Below are positions 1 through 8,711 of a stretch of DNA of 63,058 nt, piece by piece. Position numbers and translations under genes: made by a program. The DNA comes from CAXBES01 sp963974915. GTDB taxonomy: Bacteria; Bacteroidota; Bacteroidia; Flavobacteriales; Flavobacteriaceae. The stretch is taken from assembly GCA_963974915.1 (NCBI GenBank), contig CAXBES010000017.1, forward strand, positions 1 through 63,058. The letters run 5' to 3'. Every line of letters starts with the position of its first letter. Position 1 is the first letter of the stretch. The notes below the pieces were generated by a model. The model made no database searches, was not told where the DNA came from, and was given only the letters and a program-made list of their open reading frames with translations.

Positions 1-18
1 CGCTTATTTAAGGGTTCG

Positions 19-40
19 ACCTGCCTGCCGGCAGGCAGGT
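19..40. repeat. Perfect 22-nt GC-rich palindrome
   Basis: Two 11-nt arms (ACCTGCCTGCC and its exact complement) meet without a spacer. The element is much more GC-rich than its surroundings, as expected of a dispersed REP-like palindrome. It follows the text AGGGTTCGA, which resembles a tRNA T-loop, but no matching 3' T-stem or acceptor arm follows. Its function is unknown. Confidence 0.5.
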
Positions 41-80
41 TTCCGCCTTGAGTACTAGAATTAATTTAAAAGGTAAATAT

Positions 81-112
81 AAAAACGAGTTCCCCTAAAG
101 GAACTCGTTTTT
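81..112. terminator. Bidirectional rho-independent terminator
   Basis: A perfect 13-bp stem (81-93 with 100-112) encloses a 6-nt loop and ends in A and T runs, so it can terminate transcription from either strand. It lies just past the stop codon of the minus-strand gene at 128-1867 and would also stop reads entering from the left. Confidence 0.85.
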
Positions 113-127
113 ATATTTAATAAAAAT

Positions 128-1867
128 TTACTCTTTAATTAGCTTATATGTGGAGCGTGTTCCTTGCTCATTTGCAATTGAGATAATATACATTCCCTTA
201 GGAAGATCTCCAATATAAACAGAGCGATTGTTCAATAACGTTCCGGACATAATATTTCTACCTAAATTATCGTACAAGCTATATGTACTGGCGTCTCTCG
301 CTGTTGTAAAAACATAATCGTTAGCCGGATTTGGATATAAGCTTCCTTCTTCTAGATTATTATCGATAATAGTTAATGTAGTGGCGCAGTCACTTATAAT
401 ATATGGAAGATCCGTCGCATTAAATGGGAGATTATCATCTATGTAACTCGTCAGAGCCGTTATTACCTCCACCGGATCAAAATTCACCGGATTGACATTG
501 ATAGAAAGGTCAATTTGATCACATTCATTTACTTTATTCACAGGAGTTTTAAAGAGATCTGCTTCTGTAAAGTTTATAGCCGGATCTGTTTTATATCCAA
601 CATGATAGTAATTAGCTTCACCGGCAGCATTGATGGCACCAAAGCTGATGTCGGGATAAAATATAAATGGCATCTGACCATTCCAGAAATTGAATTCGTC
701 ACCGGAGGGTTCAGAATGCTGAACAAGATATTGGTAGTTTGTAGCAATTGGATTACCGTTACTCTTATCAAATTCATAAACGAACAGATTGCTTTGTCCG
801 AAGTAATTACTGCCTGAAGCAGTCCAGTTTTCATCCCTGTCGTATCCTGTTATAACCAAGTTATTCGGATTTTGACGTGATTCCATGATCGTAAATCCGT
901 ACCGATTAAGTTCGTTGGCAACTGCATACCAAGATTGGGGGAAACTAATAGCTCCGGTTACATTATCGAGAACAGTTACACCAAATAAATGTGTGACCGA
1001 ATAATTAGAAAGCATATAAATTTGCTGACTGGCCGTATCGAAATATGCGTCTACACTCACATCCTGAGAATTTCCGAAGACATGACTTCGATTCCAGATC
1101 ATGGTACCTTGAAAATCGATTTTCTGTGCCAGAATTGAAAACTGACTGGTAGCAACGTGGTTGGTACTTCCTGTGAGAAAATACCCATCGTTAGTTTCAG
1201 TAATACTATTTACGGCATCAAAATCCTGATTGGTAGATGCACTGTTAACTTCCGCTACCCAAAAGACACCCAGGGTGCTGTAAACACGCAGTACAAATCC
1301 TGTATTCCTCGCGGTTGTGGATAAATTATAAGAATCGCTGTAGAAACCACCTACCACAAAGCCCTCTTCATTAATTCCATCGCCGTTGGCGTCATTGAAT
1401 ACATATGAAATATGTAAGCCAATAGAATTTAAATTTGGTGAAGGAATTGCATAGTTTTTTGCTCCGACCAATGCACCCGTTACAGCGTCAATTTTAGCAA
1501 TAAAAACATTTTTTACGCCTCCAACATCAATTGACCCAGTAATTGCCACTTCGTTTGGTAAACCAAGGATCCTGTAGGGTTGAATGTCGAATATTCTTGC
1601 ATTGGGAAGAGAGGAAGTGTAAGTTTTTAACCATATAACATTTCCTGTATTGTCTAACCTTTTTATAAAGGGTGTATAGATTTGCATGGAAGAATCGAAC
1701 AGATTTCCGGCTACAAAATAATCACCGGTACCATCATTTGCGGGTTCGGTGTTGAGATCGTGAAAGTGTCTTTGGTCATTAGATGAAACACTTTTCTGAT
1801 AGGTTTGTGCGTCAATGCTAACTAAGCTAATTACACTTAAAAGTAGAAAAAGTAATATTGTTTTCAT
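128..1867 (-). CDS. T9SS type A sorting domain-containing secreted protein
   Basis: A 579-residue secreted protein. It starts with a clear signal peptide (residues 1-20, ending SIDAQ). It ends with a type A C-terminal sorting domain, about residues 505-579, recognised by YPNPANDYV, an SLYDNLGR strand and the final YKLIKE. Such domains direct export through the type IX secretion system and attachment to, or release from, the cell surface. The body of about 480 residues has many short beta-strand stretches with GNVIWLKTY-like and YFLTGSTN-like repeats, which suggests a beta-propeller or similar fold, but no catalytic motif is recognisable. It stands alone, is transcribed away from the heme operon and ends at the terminator at 81-112. 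The T9SS call is firm; the function is unknown. Confidence 0.85.
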   Translation of the reverse strand: MKTILLFLLLSVISLVSIDAQTYQKSVSSNDQRHFHDLNTEPANDGTGDYFVAGNLFDSSMQIYTPFIKRLDNTGNVIWLKTYTSSLPNARIFDIQPYRILGLPNEVAITGSIDVGGVKNVFIAKIDAVTGALVGAKNYAIPSPNLNSIGLHISYVFNDANGDGINEEGFVVGGFYSDSYNLSTTARNTGFVLRVYSTLGVFWVAEVNSASTNQDFDAVNSITETNDGYFLTGSTNHVATSQFSILAQKIDFQGTMIWNRSHVFGNSQDVSVDAYFDTASQQIYMLSNYSVTHLFGVTVLDNVTGAISFPQSWYAVANELNRYGFTIMESRQNPNNLVITGYDRDENWTASGSNYFGQSNLFVYEFDKSNGNPIATNYQYLVQHSEPSGDEFNFWNGQMPFIFYPDISFGAINAAGEANYYHVGYKTDPAINFTEADLFKTPVNKVNECDQIDLSINVNPVNFDPVEVITALTSYIDDNLPFNATDLPYIISDCATTLTIIDNNLEEGSLYPNPANDYVFTTARDASTYSLYDNLGRNIMSGTLLNNRSVYIGDLPKGMYIISIANEQGTRSTYKLIKE

Positions 1868-2144
1868 GTTCGTTGTTTTAAAAACTGCCTACTCTATTCT
1901 GGCTTTTCGACATCCGCCTTCGTTTAACTTTATATACAACAAAAGCAGAATTGTTACCTTTTATAAAGAGCTTGGCGATAGTTGACATATTTTTAAATGT
2001 TGAGGTAGAAAATTGAAATCCATATGGTTAACTGCGTTTTTAATTCCGTGCTCTAAATTGTTCTTCAAGATTGAAGTGTCAATACTTTTAAATTTTCTTT
2101 GATTGTAATGAATTGTAAGTCAATTGTTAAGACTTAAATTTGTT

Positions 2145-2157
2145 TAGAATGATTCTA
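2145..2157. promoter_or_regulatory. Fur-like palindrome 1 (heme operon)
   Basis: TAGAATGATTCTA is a perfect 13-nt palindrome around a central G. It lies about 50 nt upstream of the -7 element at 2209. The half-site AGAAT recurs in the second palindrome at 2179-2197. Iron-uptake genes directly downstream make Fur the natural candidate regulator, but the Fur identity is inferred from context. Confidence 0.55.
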
Positions 2158-2178
2158 CTTAACTAAAAATTCTATATG

Positions 2179-2197
2179 TTATTCTTATTTAGAATAA
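2179..2197. promoter_or_regulatory. Fur-like inverted repeat 2 overlapping the -33 region
   Basis: TTATTCT, a 5-nt spacer, then AGAATAA form a 19-nt inverted repeat sharing the AGAAT/ATTCT half-sites of the palindrome at 2145. It covers the position expected for the -33 element of the promoter whose -7 box is at 2209-2216. A repressor bound here would block RNA polymerase. Confidence 0.55.
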
Positions 2198-2208
2198 ATA
2201 AAAATAAC

Positions 2209-2216
2209 TAGTTTTG
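2209..2216 (+). promoter_or_regulatory. -7 promoter element of the heme operon
   Basis: TAGTTTTG matches the Bacteroidota -7 consensus TAnnTTTG perfectly. It would give a leader of about 18-20 nt before the ATG at 2239. The Fur-like inverted repeat lies directly upstream. Confidence 0.65.
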
Positions 2217-2238
2217 TGCTCACAATTTAAAACAACAA

Positions 2239-4368
2239 ATGCGAGCACATTTTTTATTTATTTTATGTTTTTCCAGTACTATTTTGATGGCTCAGGTGGA
2301 AGTAAAGAACGATTCGCTTGTTCCCGAAAATCTTGAAGAAGTAGTAATTACCGGACAGATCAATCCACAGTCGGTAGAAAAGTCGGTCGTAGAAGTAAAA
2401 GTCATTACTCGTGATCAAATAGAACGTCAGGCGGGGAATACACTTGCCGATGTTTTAAATACAACTCTCAATTTAAATATATCACCAAATACATCAACGG
2501 GGAAAAGTGGAGTTAGTTTGTTTGGGCTGGACAGTCAGTACTTTAAAGTTTTAATTGATAACATTCCTGTTATTAATGAAGAGGGTGTTGGTAACAACAC
2601 AGACCTTACTCTTATTAATTTAGATGATATTGAACAAATTGAAATTGTTGAAGGAGCTATGGGTGTGCAGTACGGCTCAAACGCCGTTTCAGGAATCATC
2701 AATATTATTACCAAAAAGTCTTCCCGTAACGATTGGGAGATCAATGCATATATTCAGGAAGAAACAGTTGGAAGTGAATACGAGTGGTTTCAGAAAGGAC
2801 GCCATATTCAATCACTTAAAATTGGACATAATTTTTCAGAAGAAATATACGCGAACGCCGTATATACACGCAACGATTTTGGTGGCTTTTGGAATGATAA
2901 AAATGGAGAGGATTACAGTTTAAACGACGGTTTAAGAGGTCATGAATGGTTGCCAAAACTGCAACAGAACGCAAAAGCTTTATTGTCTTACGAAAATGAA
3001 GATTTCAATATTTTTTATCGATTCGATTACCTCAACGAGCGTATTGATCGCTATAATGAAACTGTAGATCCTAATGAAAATCCATCTACAGGGACTACTA
3101 ACCCATCGGCATTGGATGAAATTTATACTAACAACAGGTTTTATCATCATTTAAATGGCTCAGGTCGATTATTTGAACAAGTGATGTACAATGTTTCACT
3201 TTCATATCAAGAGCAGACCAAGGATCTAGAACGATATACTTATTTTATTAGAAGTGGGGAGAAGCTAAATTCAGAAAAAGGTGAATACCAAAGTAGAAGC
3301 GCTTTTTTCTCTAGAGGTACTTTTAGCAATATTATCAATACTAAGAAGGCCAATTTGCAACTAGGTTATGAACTAACTAATGAGAAGGGAAGTGGTTCGT
3401 CTGTATCGATCGATATTAGTCCCGGAAGTGACGAGGTAACCCAAAAGTTAGATAATTACGATTTTTTCGCTGCATCAGAGCTGCAACTCTTAAAGAATTT
3501 TTCGTTACGACCCGGTTTTAGAGTATCGTTCAGTAATTTATTCGATACGCAATACATTGGTTCCTTAAGTGCAAGACAGGCACTGGGTGAAGACTGGGAA
3601 TTACGAGCGGTTTTAGGGTCTGCTAATAGAACGCCCAATTACAACGAATTGTTTACATTTTTTGTTGATGTTAATCATGATCTACAGGGAAATCCAGATT
3701 TAAATCCTGAAAAAGGAGTTTCGGCGTTCTTTCATATTAAGAAGAAAAGCGCTATGCTTGACGGGTCTCTTAGGCTAAAGAATAAGCTGAGCTTTAATTA
3801 TTTGAATCTTCAGGATAGGATTGAATTAATCGTGGTGAATCAAAGTCCGTTAGCCTTTCAGTATAATAATATAGACAAGTTCAGAGCCATAGGGGTGTTT
3901 TCAGAAAATGACATCTACTACAATAATTTTAAGGGCCAATTTGGGGTGACCTTACAGGGAATTTCTAAGGTTTTAGATAGCAATACGCAGAGCAATGATG
4001 ACTTCCTCTATAATTTTCAGTTAAACGTAAATCTCGCGTATTCAGTTCCTAAAATAAACACAACATTTTCGGTATTCTTCAAGCATATTGGAGAGCAGCA
4101 GCAGTTTGTTGAGAAAACGAATTCAGAAGGAAATCAAGAATTCGTACAAGGAGCTACAGATCCCTATAGCTGGATGGATGCTACAGTAAACAAATCTTTT
4201 TTGGATGGATCGCTTATTACCACTCTAGGGTGCAGAAATATTTTCGATGTAACACAAATAGACAGTACCGCTTTTGAAGGGGGTACGCATAACGGTCCGC
4301 CCACCCAAATCCCATTAGGGTACGGACGATCATTTTTCTTAAAACTAGCATACAATTTGAAACTTTAA
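2239..4368 (+). CDS. TonB-dependent receptor, heme-uptake (HmuR-like) type
   Basis: A 709-residue outer-membrane receptor expected to import heme or a heme-derived iron source using TonB energy. It has a signal peptide (1-18), a TonB-box-like EEVVITG about residues 33-39, a plug domain about 40-155 and a 22-strand-type barrel to the C terminus. The RTP motif at 464-466, a histidine at 480 and NPDL at 485-488 match the arrangement FRAP/His/NPDL that is typical of heme receptors. It lacks the N-terminal carboxypeptidase-like domain found in the other TonB receptors here. It is the first gene of a six-gene operon; the stop is 2 nt before the HmuY-family gene. Heme as substrate is inferred from motifs and from HmuY. 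Confidence 0.85.
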   Translation: MRAHFLFILCFSSTILMAQVEVKNDSLVPENLEEVVITGQINPQSVEKSVVEVKVITRDQIERQAGNTLADVLNTTLNLNISPNTSTGKSGVSLFGLDSQYFKVLIDNIPVINEEGVGNNTDLTLINLDDIEQIEIVEGAMGVQYGSNAVSGIINIITKKSSRNDWEINAYIQEETVGSEYEWFQKGRHIQSLKIGHNFSEEIYANAVYTRNDFGGFWNDKNGEDYSLNDGLRGHEWLPKLQQNAKALLSYENEDFNIFYRFDYLNERIDRYNETVDPNENPSTGTTNPSALDEIYTNNRFYHHLNGSGRLFEQVMYNVSLSYQEQTKDLERYTYFIRSGEKLNSEKGEYQSRSAFFSRGTFSNIINTKKANLQLGYELTNEKGSGSSVSIDISPGSDEVTQKLDNYDFFAASELQLLKNFSLRPGFRVSFSNLFDTQYIGSLSARQALGEDWELRAVLGSANRTPNYNELFTFFVDVNHDLQGNPDLNPEKGVSAFFHIKKKSAMLDGSLRLKNKLSFNYLNLQDRIELIVVNQSPLAFQYNNIDKFRAIGVFSENDIYYNNFKGQFGVTLQGISKVLDSNTQSNDDFLYNFQLNVNLAYSVPKINTTFSVFFKHIGEQQQFVEKTNSEGNQEFVQGATDPYSWMDATVNKSFLDGSLITTLGCRNIFDVTQIDSTAFEGGTHNGPPTQIPLGYGRSFFLKLAYNLKL

Positions 4369-4370
4369 TT

Positions 4371-5786
4371 ATGAGACATTTAAAAACCCTAACTAAAATC
4401 ACCCTATCACTACTCTCTTTGTTCATTATAAACGCTTGTAGTGATGATGACACAACTACACTTTCAGGGGAGCCATTTGTGGTTGCTTTCGAAAACCTTT
4501 CGGCCAACCTCAGCGACATAGAGAACACAGTCGACATTAATTTGATTTATTCTGAAATACCTTCCCAGCAAGGAACCGTTATCGTACAAGTTGAAAGTAC
4601 GAACGCAATATATGGACAGGACTTTACAACTGTTCCGGCGATGGAAGGAAATAATATTACACTTTCAATTGCAGAGGGTGAATCGAACAAGGTTATAACC
4701 TTCAATAAATTAAACCCGGGTTTGGACGAATCTGTAGAAATTGAATTCAGTATTATAGAAATCGATTATCCAAATGCCCAAATACAAGGAAACACTACCT
4801 TTTCTCTAAATAGCACTGCTTCTTTAGGGCGTGGTTTTGAGCCAACAGTTGGCGGACCAAATCAACCAAACCAAGTTTATATAGATTTAAGTACCGAAGA
4901 TCAATCTCAGGTAAAACGTGATTCCTGGGATCTTAGTTTTTATTCGGGAAATGAATTTCGAGTAGGAATTAACGGCTCAATTTATATGGCAGCGGCTCAA
5001 TTGGAAGCAACAGATATCGATGCGATTTCTGAAGCGGATGTCGTTTCAATTCAGGAGCAGGTTGCCGTAGGGACTTTCGACCCAACAAATGTAGCTTACA
5101 TTGATTATCCCGATGGTAATATCTCAAGAACAGCAATTGATGAAATTAGTTTTAACGATACCGATAATAAAGTTTACTTAGTGAACCTGGGATATGAAGT
5201 AGGTACCGAAAATCCCGAACCCGGAAGTGTTGCAATCGCCGGGAATGCCAGAGGATGGAAAAAAATAAGAATATTAAGACAAGGGGATAACTATTTACTT
5301 CAGTACGCTAATTTAAATGATAGTTCGCATCAGGAAGTTGTTATTGAGAAAGAGTTTACTCACAACTTTACTTTTTTCAGTTTTGATTCTGATACTACGG
5401 TTTCGGTAGAACCAACCGCTGAAAACTGGGATATTAATTTCACGGTATTCACAAATATTATTGATGGTGCGGGGTCTTACGGTTTTTCAGATGGTGTTTT
5501 ACACAACAGGAATGGAGGTGTAGTAGCATACGCAGTTTTTACTGAAGATTTCTCTTATGACTCTTTTGAGTTAAGTAATGTTGTGAACAGCAGTTTTTCG
5601 CAAGATCAACGAATTATTGGGAGTACATGGAGGGATGTAATAAACGAGGATAAAACATTAGTAGATAACATCTTCTACGTTATTAAAGATTCTAACGGAA
5701 ATGTATACAAACTTAAATTTACCGCATTGCTTAACAATGCCGGTGAACGTGGTTATCCCAAATTTAAATACAATTTATTACAATAA
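4371..5786 (+). CDS. HmuY family heme-binding lipoprotein
   Basis: A 471-residue lipoprotein: the signal peptide ends at Cys23 (IINAC) followed by SDDD, the acidic start that favours surface display in Bacteroidota. Residues about 30-145 look like a Calx-beta-type or immunoglobulin-like domain (VIVQVESTNAIYGQDFTTVP). The region from about 150 onward has the HmuY pattern, with YIDLST, WDLSFY and WDINFTVFTN strands. HmuY proteins take heme from host or environmental proteins and hand it to the partner receptor. This protein is about twice the usual HmuY length because of the extra N-terminal domain. The gene sits 2 nt after the receptor gene and is surely cotranscribed. The family call is good; heme ligands are not assigned. 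Confidence 0.8.
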   Translation: MRHLKTLTKITLSLLSLFIINACSDDDTTTLSGEPFVVAFENLSANLSDIENTVDINLIYSEIPSQQGTVIVQVESTNAIYGQDFTTVPAMEGNNITLSIAEGESNKVITFNKLNPGLDESVEIEFSIIEIDYPNAQIQGNTTFSLNSTASLGRGFEPTVGGPNQPNQVYIDLSTEDQSQVKRDSWDLSFYSGNEFRVGINGSIYMAAAQLEATDIDAISEADVVSIQEQVAVGTFDPTNVAYIDYPDGNISRTAIDEISFNDTDNKVYLVNLGYEVGTENPEPGSVAIAGNARGWKKIRILRQGDNYLLQYANLNDSSHQEVVIEKEFTHNFTFFSFDSDTTVSVEPTAENWDINFTVFTNIIDGAGSYGFSDGVLHNRNGGVVAYAVFTEDFSYDSFELSNVVNSSFSQDQRIIGSTWRDVINEDKTLVDNIFYVIKDSNGNVYKLKFTALLNNAGERGYPKFKYNLLQ

Positions 5787-5810
5787 TACCAACCGTATAA
5801 AAACTAAGAT

Positions 5811-6713
5811 ATGATAAGAATAATTTTCACTTTTATAGCAATGAGTGTAGCATTTTCTGTAAACGCTCAGAACAAAAAGGAACAAGATGCTGAAGCAATA
5901 AAAAAGATGTGCGGATGTTTTGAAGTGACTTTTAACTTCGCTGAAACCTTCAACTACAGCAATGATTCTTTGTACAAACCTTCAAAGACTAAAGTAGACA
6001 AAGGATTAGAGTGGGCAGGTTTGATAACCGATTCAGACAATAAGATCTCTATTCAGCATATCCTGCAAGTTGGAAATCCTTCAGACCCAATGATCATTAA
6101 ACACTGGCGTCAGGATTGGTTGTACGAAAATACAAACTTGTACATCTACGATTCAAATAATGTATGGACCTTTCAGAAGAAACCTGTTTCGGAAGTAACA
6201 GGACAATGGACACAAAAAGTGTATCAAGTAGATGATAGTCCGAGATACGAAGGTACCGCTACCTGGGTGCATGTGGACGGTAAAAGCTATTGGGAAAATA
6301 CAACCGATGCGCCCCTACCAAGACGTGAATATACCACTAGAAGCGATTATAATCTAACAGTGCGAGGCAACCGACATGAAATCACAGATTTTGGCTGGGT
6401 TCATGATCAGGACAATGAAAAAGTTATTCGGGAAACCGGAAAAGATGATGTTGTTTTAGCCAAAGAAAAAGGTTATAACACCTATGTTAAAGTTGATGAC
6501 AGCCGATGTGCTGCTGCGGCAAAATGGTGGAAAGAGAACGATCAAAAATGGGCAACAGTTCGTTCAAAGTGGGATGAGGTTTACGCGCGCAACAAAGATC
6601 TTGTTTTGGAAGAAAAAGTAAAAAACAAAGTACTCTATAAATATCTTTTTGATGATGAATATACGGAAGAAGCTAAAATAGAAGACGTTATAGAATCTTT
6701 TGTAAAAAAGTAG
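5811..6713 (+). CDS. DUF6607 family periplasmic protein
   Basis: A 300-residue exported protein with a signal peptide (1-19, ending VNAQ). The mature part begins with a CGC pair (KKMCGCFEV) and is rich in Trp, Tyr and His (HWRQDWLYEN, TATWVHVDGKSYW, DFGWVHDQDNE). A third Cys lies near residue 228. I recognise it as the DUF6607 type that accompanies HmuY genes in flavobacteria. The aromatic and cysteine-rich make-up would suit heme or metal handling, but no activity is established. It is third in the operon, 24 nt after the HmuY gene and 7 nt before the ankyrin gene. Confidence 0.7.
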   Translation: MIRIIFTFIAMSVAFSVNAQNKKEQDAEAIKKMCGCFEVTFNFAETFNYSNDSLYKPSKTKVDKGLEWAGLITDSDNKISIQHILQVGNPSDPMIIKHWRQDWLYENTNLYIYDSNNVWTFQKKPVSEVTGQWTQKVYQVDDSPRYEGTATWVHVDGKSYWENTTDAPLPRREYTTRSDYNLTVRGNRHEITDFGWVHDQDNEKVIRETGKDDVVLAKEKGYNTYVKVDDSRCAAAAKWWKENDQKWATVRSKWDEVYARNKDLVLEEKVKNKVLYKYLFDDEYTEEAKIEDVIESFVKK

Positions 6714-6720
6714 ATCAATT

Positions 6721-8214
6721 ATGAAAAAGGAATTAACAATATTGGTTTTTTTATTGGTATGCTGCTTCGCCGGAGCACAAACGCAGAATGTTCTTCTCGA
6801 TCGTTCCTTCTGGAAGACCAATCCCGATTTGCACACAGTGCAGCAAAAGATCATGGAAGGTAATGATGCTACCCAATTTAATGCAAATGCATTCGACGCA
6901 ACAGTGTATGCTTTGCTTGAAAAAGCAGACGATGCTGTGATCGAGTATCTCTTATCTCTCGATGGGAATACGATCCATAAGAAAACTCACGATAGTAGAA
7001 CATACCTTCATTGGGCTGCGTATGCCGGGAAGACCCAAATTGTTGAAAAATTATTAAAAGACGGAGCTTCGGTTTCGGCATTGGATAGCCATGGAAACAC
7101 CCCATTGACGTTCGCAGCCAATAGCGGACAAATGAATACAGCGGTTTATGATACGTTTATTAAATATGGAGTAAACCTGTCTGAAGAAGTGAATGAAGAC
7201 GGAGCTAATGCCCTGCTGTTATTGGCTCCTTATATTACTAAGGAGGAAACTTTCTCGTATTTTACAGATCATAATCTAGACCTGCATAGTGTTGATGATA
7301 ACGGAAATGGAATTTTTAATTATGCAGCAAAAAAAGGAAATATTAATGTCCTTAAATTGTTAGTTGAAAAAGGAGTTGATTACAAATCCCTCAATAATTT
7401 AGGTGGTAATGCCTTTCTATTTGCTGCTCAGGGGACTCGCGGTCATAGTAACAGTCTTGAAGTGTACAAATATCTCGGCGAACTTGGTTTGGATCCTAAT
7501 ATTGTTACAAAACAAGGGAACACACCTTTGCATAGAATCGCTTATAACGTAAAAGAACCCGAAATCTTTGATTTCTTTCTAAAGGCCGGTGCGGATGTAA
7601 ACCTTGCCGATGCAGATGGGAATACTGCGTTCTTAAATGCTGCATCCAGGAATACGCCGGAAATTGTATCCTTACTTGCGGAAAAGGTAAAGGATTATAA
7701 CTATAGCAATCATGACGGACAAACCGCGTTAATGCTTGCAGTGCGTGATAATAATATAGATGTTGTTTCATTTCTTCTGAAAAAAGGAAGTAGGGTTTTA
7801 GAAAAGGATAATAATGGGAATAGTCTTGCAACTTATTTATTAGCCTCTTTTAACGAACGAAATACTTTTGAATTTGAAGCCAAACGCAAATTGCTTCAGG
7901 CGAAGGGATTGCAACTCAATACAATTCAAGCCGAAGGAAACACACTCTACCATCTCGCTGCGAAAGAGAATAGTCTTCAACTTTTTAAACTTCTGGAAGG
8001 TCTGGATATTTCGTTAAATAAAAAAAATGATGAAGGATTAACACCTTTGCACATTGCAGCGATGAAAGCTACCGATGATGCTATCATGAAATACCTTGTT
8101 TCCAAGGGTGCAGATATAGCCATAAGAACCGATTTTGAAGAATCTGTACTCGATCTTGCGAAGGAGAATGAGATATTACAACAGCAAAATGTACAACTCA
8201 ATTTTTTAAAATAA
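6721..8214 (+). CDS. Secreted ankyrin-repeat protein
   Basis: A 497-residue protein with a signal peptide (1-19, ending FAGAQ), so it is probably periplasmic. From about residue 75 to the C terminus it is made of about eleven ankyrin repeats, with TYLHWAAYAGKTQIVEKLLKDG, NTPLHRIAY, QTALMLAVRDNNIDVVSFLLKKG and TPLHIAAMKA as clear units. Ankyrin repeats bind proteins, so a scaffold or chaperone role within this heme system is plausible. It is fourth in the operon and its stop lies 1 nt before the next start. No enzymatic domain is visible. Confidence 0.8.
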   Translation: MKKELTILVFLLVCCFAGAQTQNVLLDRSFWKTNPDLHTVQQKIMEGNDATQFNANAFDATVYALLEKADDAVIEYLLSLDGNTIHKKTHDSRTYLHWAAYAGKTQIVEKLLKDGASVSALDSHGNTPLTFAANSGQMNTAVYDTFIKYGVNLSEEVNEDGANALLLLAPYITKEETFSYFTDHNLDLHSVDDNGNGIFNYAAKKGNINVLKLLVEKGVDYKSLNNLGGNAFLFAAQGTRGHSNSLEVYKYLGELGLDPNIVTKQGNTPLHRIAYNVKEPEIFDFFLKAGADVNLADADGNTAFLNAASRNTPEIVSLLAEKVKDYNYSNHDGQTALMLAVRDNNIDVVSFLLKKGSRVLEKDNNGNSLATYLLASFNERNTFEFEAKRKLLQAKGLQLNTIQAEGNTLYHLAAKENSLQLFKLLEGLDISLNKKNDEGLTPLHIAAMKATDDAIMKYLVSKGADIAIRTDFEESVLDLAKENEILQQQNVQLNFLK

Positions 8215-8215
8215 T

Positions 8216-8701
8216 ATGAAAACTTTTTTAAACCTTGTTTCAGTATTAGTCATTACGAGTTTCGTAATAACAGGATTTACAACAGTAGATACTAAGGCTT
8301 ATAAGTGCCTGATACAGATGACAAATTATACAGGTGAAGGAGCTTATTTAGTGGTTTCTTTGCTCAAACCTAATGGAGAATATGAAGAAACACTGTACGT
8401 TCAAGGCAAGGATAGTGAGTGGTATAGTGAAATTCCGGAATGGTGGGGTTTCTACGGAAAGTACCGTCCAAATATTGATGCCATATCGGGTGCAACCATT
8501 AGCGGTGGCGAACGCGCAGTAACGGTATTGCAAATTCCATCGGATAAAATTGACAAAGGTTACAGCTTGAGATTTGAAACATCTGTAGAAGATAATGAGT
8601 ACTACAAAGATGATATTGAATTTAAACTTACCACAGAGAATCTTAAATCGAAACAGGAAGGAAAAGGCTTTATTCGCTACATCCGCATGCTCCCGAAATA
8701 A
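8216..8701 (+). CDS. DUF2271 domain-containing periplasmic protein with a flavinylation-like motif
   Basis: A 161-residue exported protein with an N-terminal signal segment (1-27). It has a compact beta-rich DUF2271-like domain with YLVVSLLKPNGEYEETLYV and a Trp-rich loop (EIPEWWGFYGKYRP). Residues 88-96 read DAISGATIS, closely resembling the D-x-x-S/T-G-A-T motif in which FMN is attached to threonine by ApbE in FMN-binding domains; Thr94 would be the acceptor. The next gene is a PepSY-flavoreductase fusion, so a periplasmic electron-carrier role fits. No apbE is seen in the window. The motif is seen in the sequence; the flavin attachment is inference. Confidence 0.75.
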   Translation: MKTFLNLVSVLVITSFVITGFTTVDTKAYKCLIQMTNYTGEGAYLVVSLLKPNGEYEETLYVQGKDSEWYSEIPEWWGFYGKYRPNIDAISGATISGGERAVTVLQIPSDKIDKGYSLRFETSVEDNEYYKDDIEFKLTTENLKSKQEGKGFIRYIRMLPK

Positions 8702-8711
8702 TCTGTAAACT

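Larger units (their letters stand above)
1868..2238. other. Divergent intergenic region, 371 nt
   Basis: AT-rich DNA between the T9SS gene on the minus strand and the heme operon on the plus strand. Its right part holds two Fur-like palindromes and a perfect -7 element, annotated separately. I find no convincing short ORF, and no clear -7 element for the minus-strand gene. Confidence 0.6.

Noticed and set aside
1..40. Possible 3' end of a tRNA or tmRNA (AGGGTTCGA)
   Set aside because: The T-loop-like string is not followed by the matching CCCT stem or an acceptor arm; a GC-rich palindrome follows instead.
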